Assembly: GCA_000695745.1 (NCBI GenBank)
Contig: ASHK01000068.1
Location: 1-8,508 of the forward strand
Source of the DNA: Vibrio madracius
GTDB taxonomy: Bacteria; Pseudomonadota; Gammaproteobacteria; Enterobacterales; Vibrionaceae
Reading direction: 5' to 3'
DNA: 8,508 bases
Shown here: piece by piece, positions 6,723-8,508 of the stretch
Layout: every line of letters starts with the position of its first letter
Numbering within the stretch: the stretch's first letter is position 1
Translations under genes and position numbers: made by a program
Notes under the pieces: generated by a model
What the model was told of the DNA's origin: nothing
Databases searched by the model: none
Seen by the model: only the letters and a program-made list of their open reading frames with translations

Positions 6723-7037
6723 GCATGACGACGTATCACTCGATTTCACTTGCTGCTTAAAATTTTGCAGTGACGCTTTGCGGATTTGCTCAAGATCTGA
6801 GCGTTTGACGACCACTTCAGACTTCGATTTTGGCTGACTAGAACACGCGTAGGTTTGTTTGCCATCGACCTCAATCAAACACGCTTTGCAGCAACCATGT
6901 TTGCGCTTGTTTTTCAAACATGGTGCAGGAATCCTTATCCCTACTCTGCTTGCTAATTCGACTAAGTTCTTTTCTAGTGCTCCTATAACTGTCGTTTGAC
7001 CATCGATAATTAAGGTGGCAGGTTTAATCTGAAACAT
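6708..7037 (-). CDS. Small [2Fe-2S] ferredoxin-domain protein with Cys-rich tail
   Basis: This is a 109-aa single-domain iron-sulphur protein, probably a cytoplasmic electron carrier or redox subunit. The N-terminal half (FQIKPATLIIDGQTTVIGAL, then GIRIPAPC) resembles the N-terminal [2Fe-2S] domain of NuoG and formate-dehydrogenase-type proteins. Cluster ligands would be C40, C50, C53 and C65 (C-x9-C-x2-C-x11-C), with a further Cys at 49. Residues about 66-100 are basic and helical. The protein ends in CGCSC, three extra cysteines at 105, 107 and 109 that the core domain does not need. The ATG at 7035-7037 is preferred, with GAGA about 4 bases upstream; the frame also runs back to a TTG at 7083-7085 (125 aa), whose extra residues do not look like part of the domain. 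It stands alone, convergent with yedI, with no partner oxidoreductase in the window. Its specific function is unknown. Confidence 0.8.
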   Translation of the reverse strand: MFQIKPATLIIDGQTTVIGALEKNLVELASRVGIRIPAPCLKNKRKHGCCKACLIEVDGKQTYACSSQPKSKSEVVVKRSDLEQIRKASLQNFKQQVKSSDTSSCGCSC

Positions 7038-7173
7038 ATTTCTCAACCGTTGTGTTTGATTCTCACTATAAGACGAAGCAAACAAAAAAGACGACCAAAT
7101 TTTAAAATTTTATTCCATTTAGTGTTGAAAACAACGTCAGACCCTATCTTTCGAGAATCTGGCCTTAGTCGAT

Positions 7174-7197
7174 GACACAGTACGCTTTCTCTGTGTC
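7174..7197. repeat. Short inverted repeat in the ferredoxin-MFS intergenic region
   Basis: GACACAG (7174-7180) and CTGTGTC (7191-7197) pair perfectly around a 10-base loop. It lies in 7038-7260, between the ferredoxin start and the MFS terminator, a stretch that contains no other structure or gene I can support. It could be an operator upstream of the ferredoxin gene or a weak hairpin. Confidence 0.3.
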
Positions 7198-7260
7198 CCT
7201 ATACCAAATAATCAATGGGGTATTGGCATTATATGGAATCCAAGTATTCACAACCCAGCA

Positions 7261-7299
7261 AAAGACCGTTTTCTCGATATGTGACAAGAAAACGGCCTT
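7261..7299 (-). terminator. Intrinsic terminator of the MFS gene
   Basis: CCGTTTTCT (7266-7274) and AGAAAACGG (7287-7295) form a perfect 9-bp stem with a 12-base loop. After one mismatch, 3 more pairs are possible. On the minus strand it begins about 10 bases after the repaired stop codon (7308-7310) and is followed by UCUUUUGC. Its distance fits the restored end of the MFS gene and not the premature stop at 7379, supporting the view that the longer frame is the real one. Confidence 0.65.
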
Positions 7300-7307
7300 C
7301 ATCTAGA

Positions 7308-8464
7308 TTAGTCTGAGCGACCACCTTTGAAGCATAGTGTAACGACCATCAGCATCGATACCACAGTGAGCGACAACCCTAAGTTGGCCAAAGCACTTGA
7401 TGCCGATAAACCAAGGCAATCAATGTGTAGTACAGAAGACCAAGAATAGCACTCGCACAACCCACCGCTTGTTTGTAGTTCGCTAACGCTTGACTTAGCA
7501 CGTTAGGAATACCGATACCAAACGCCATAACCACGATCATCATTGGCAATAAGAACCACAGATTGTGTTGCGTCATATAGACGCCAAGGGAGCCAAGCGT
7601 AGATAAACCAACCGCGAGTTTGATTAACAACGCCGACGTTATACCTTTGCTTAGCAATCGTTTGTTGATTGAGCTACCGATCAACGTTCCGACTGCCAAC
7701 ACCACACCCGAGTAGCCAAACTGTTGAGCATTAAGCCCCAGTTCACGAAATATAAATGGACCGATCTGGTAGTAGTTAAACACCACGACGTTAAAACCGG
7801 CAACTAGCAGGGCTGACACCCAAATGTGTCTGTCCATTAGCATCTTTTTCGCTGTCTGAGCCAACGGCGCTTTGCGCGCTTCTTGGCTGCGAGTTTCTGG
7901 CAATAGAAACGCACTTTTGCTAAGCAATACTACTGCAAGGATACAAAGCGCCAAGAATACGTAAGTGTGTCCTCCTAAGTGAGTAAGCTGTCCGCCTACG
8001 AACATACCGATAACCGGGCTGATAGCAATGCCCATTCCCACTAATGAAAAGGCTTTCCCTAACTCCCCACCAACGAACTTATCGCGCAACATTGTTTGTG
8101 TCACTACCGACCCTGCCGCTGCGCCAAAAGCGCTAACAGCACGAGCGACCAACAGCATGTCGAACGACGTCACGAATACAGCGGCAAATACACCTAGTGC
8201 ATAAGTCATCAGGCCTAATAGCATACTGACTCGACGTCCTAAAATATCAGACAAAATACCCCATGCTACAACACCAATAGCAAAGGCATAGAAATACGTT
8301 GCAATGGTTGCTGCCGCGAGATTGTCACTCACCCCAAAATACTGCCCAATCTCTCCTAGTGCTGGGCTGTAGATAGTTTCAACAATCTGAGGAAACATAA
8401 TAAGCAGCACTAATAGCCACATTGGAGGTTTTGACATCTCTCCATATTTTGTGTGTTGAATCAT
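7308..8464 (-). CDS. MFS drug/H+ antiporter, DHA1 Bcr/CflA-like, frameshifted near its C-terminus
   Basis: This is a 12-helix major facilitator of the DHA1 drug:proton antiporter family, an inner-membrane efflux pump. Motif A, GILSDILGRR, lies between helices 2 and 3 (69-78). ARAVSAFGAAAG (107-118) is the helix-4 motif. Antiporter motif C, LVGMGIAISPVIGMFVGG, fills helix 5 (141-158), which marks exporters. The start ATG has a strong AGGAGGA site (8471-8477) 6 bases upstream, favouring it over the internal Met-10. The first frame stops at 7379 after an aberrant VYRHQVLWPT. Adding one G (plus-strand C beside 7411-7412) lets it continue as GLSASSALANLGLSLTVVSM and end KGGRSD at 7308, 385 aa, the normal length with helix 12 complete. 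Substrate cannot be predicted; bicyclomycin, chloramphenicol and sulfonamide-type pumps share these motifs. A regulator may lie beyond the window edge. Confidence 0.83.
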
Positions 8465-8491
8465 TGTGATTCCTCCTCTTTATTTGATGGT

Positions 8492-8503
8492 GATAAGTTT
8501 ATC
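8492..8503. promoter_or_regulatory. Small dyad upstream of the MFS gene, possible operator
   Basis: GATAAGTTTATC has 5-base perfect arms (GATAA and TTATC) around GT, about 28 bases upstream of the MFS start, where a repressor site could sit. The window ends 5 bases later, so the rest of the promoter is not visible. Chance occurrence is quite possible. Confidence 0.2.
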
Positions 8504-8508
8504 GTTAA

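Noticed and set aside
7038..7085. TTG-started 16-residue extension of the ferredoxin protein
   Set aside because: The ATG at 7037 has a nearby GAGA site and starts at the domain boundary; the extension has no domain character.
7097..7110. AAATTTTAAAATTT palindrome
   Set aside because: Low-complexity A/T sequence; symmetry of this kind is expected by chance.
1..8508. CRISPR array, tRNA, insertion sequence, toxin-antitoxin or defence genes
   Set aside because: I read through both strands for spaced direct repeats, cloverleaf-like elements, transposase motifs and small paired genes and found none.

Overview
The window looks like part of a Vibrio chromosome, probably from the V. cholerae / V. 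parahaemolyticus side of the genus. This rests on moderate GC, Vibrio-like protein sequences, a four-gene ferric-siderophore transporter in the order of the V. cholerae vctPDGC operon, and a YedI/DUF808 membrane protein of gamma-proteobacterial type. No tRNA, rRNA, CRISPR array, insertion sequence or phage gene was seen.

Layout. Positions 1-868 (+) hold a PfkB-family sugar kinase whose first few residues lie outside the window. It converges on the iron operon, with a GC-rich hairpin between them (924-943). Positions 971-4652 (-) are a compact ABC importer operon read right to left: periplasmic binding protein (vctP, frameshifted here), two FecCD permeases (vctD, vctG) and the ATPase (vctC). 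A perfect 14-bp hairpin separates vctP from vctD. A 300-base divergent regulatory region (4653-4952) carries a good sigma-70 promoter for vctP overlapped by Fur-box-like sequence, and a weaker promoter candidate for a GntR/HutC-type regulator (4953-5669, +). Next come a YedI-like membrane protein (5776-6684, +, two frameshifts), a small convergent [2Fe-2S] ferredoxin-domain protein (6708-7037, -) and a DHA1-type MFS drug/H+ antiporter (7308-8464, -, one frameshift).

How the genes work together. VctP binds a ferric catechol-type siderophore in the periplasm, VctD and VctG form the inner-membrane channel, and VctC powers import. Fur repression under iron sufficiency is the expected control. The divergent GntR regulator may add ligand-dependent control, but that is inferred from position only. 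The kinase, YedI homologue, ferredoxin and MFS pump have no evident shared pathway with the importer.

The most conspicuous feature is that three otherwise well-preserved genes contain four frameshifts. Each can be repaired by adding back one or two bases in a short homopolymer. This fits uncorrected sequencing or assembly errors better than decay, so the 'broken' genes should be read as probably intact until checked. I see no convincing new biological system. The best biological leads are the GntR regulator with its nearby inverted repeat, and the ferredoxin's Cys-x-Cys-x-Cys tail.
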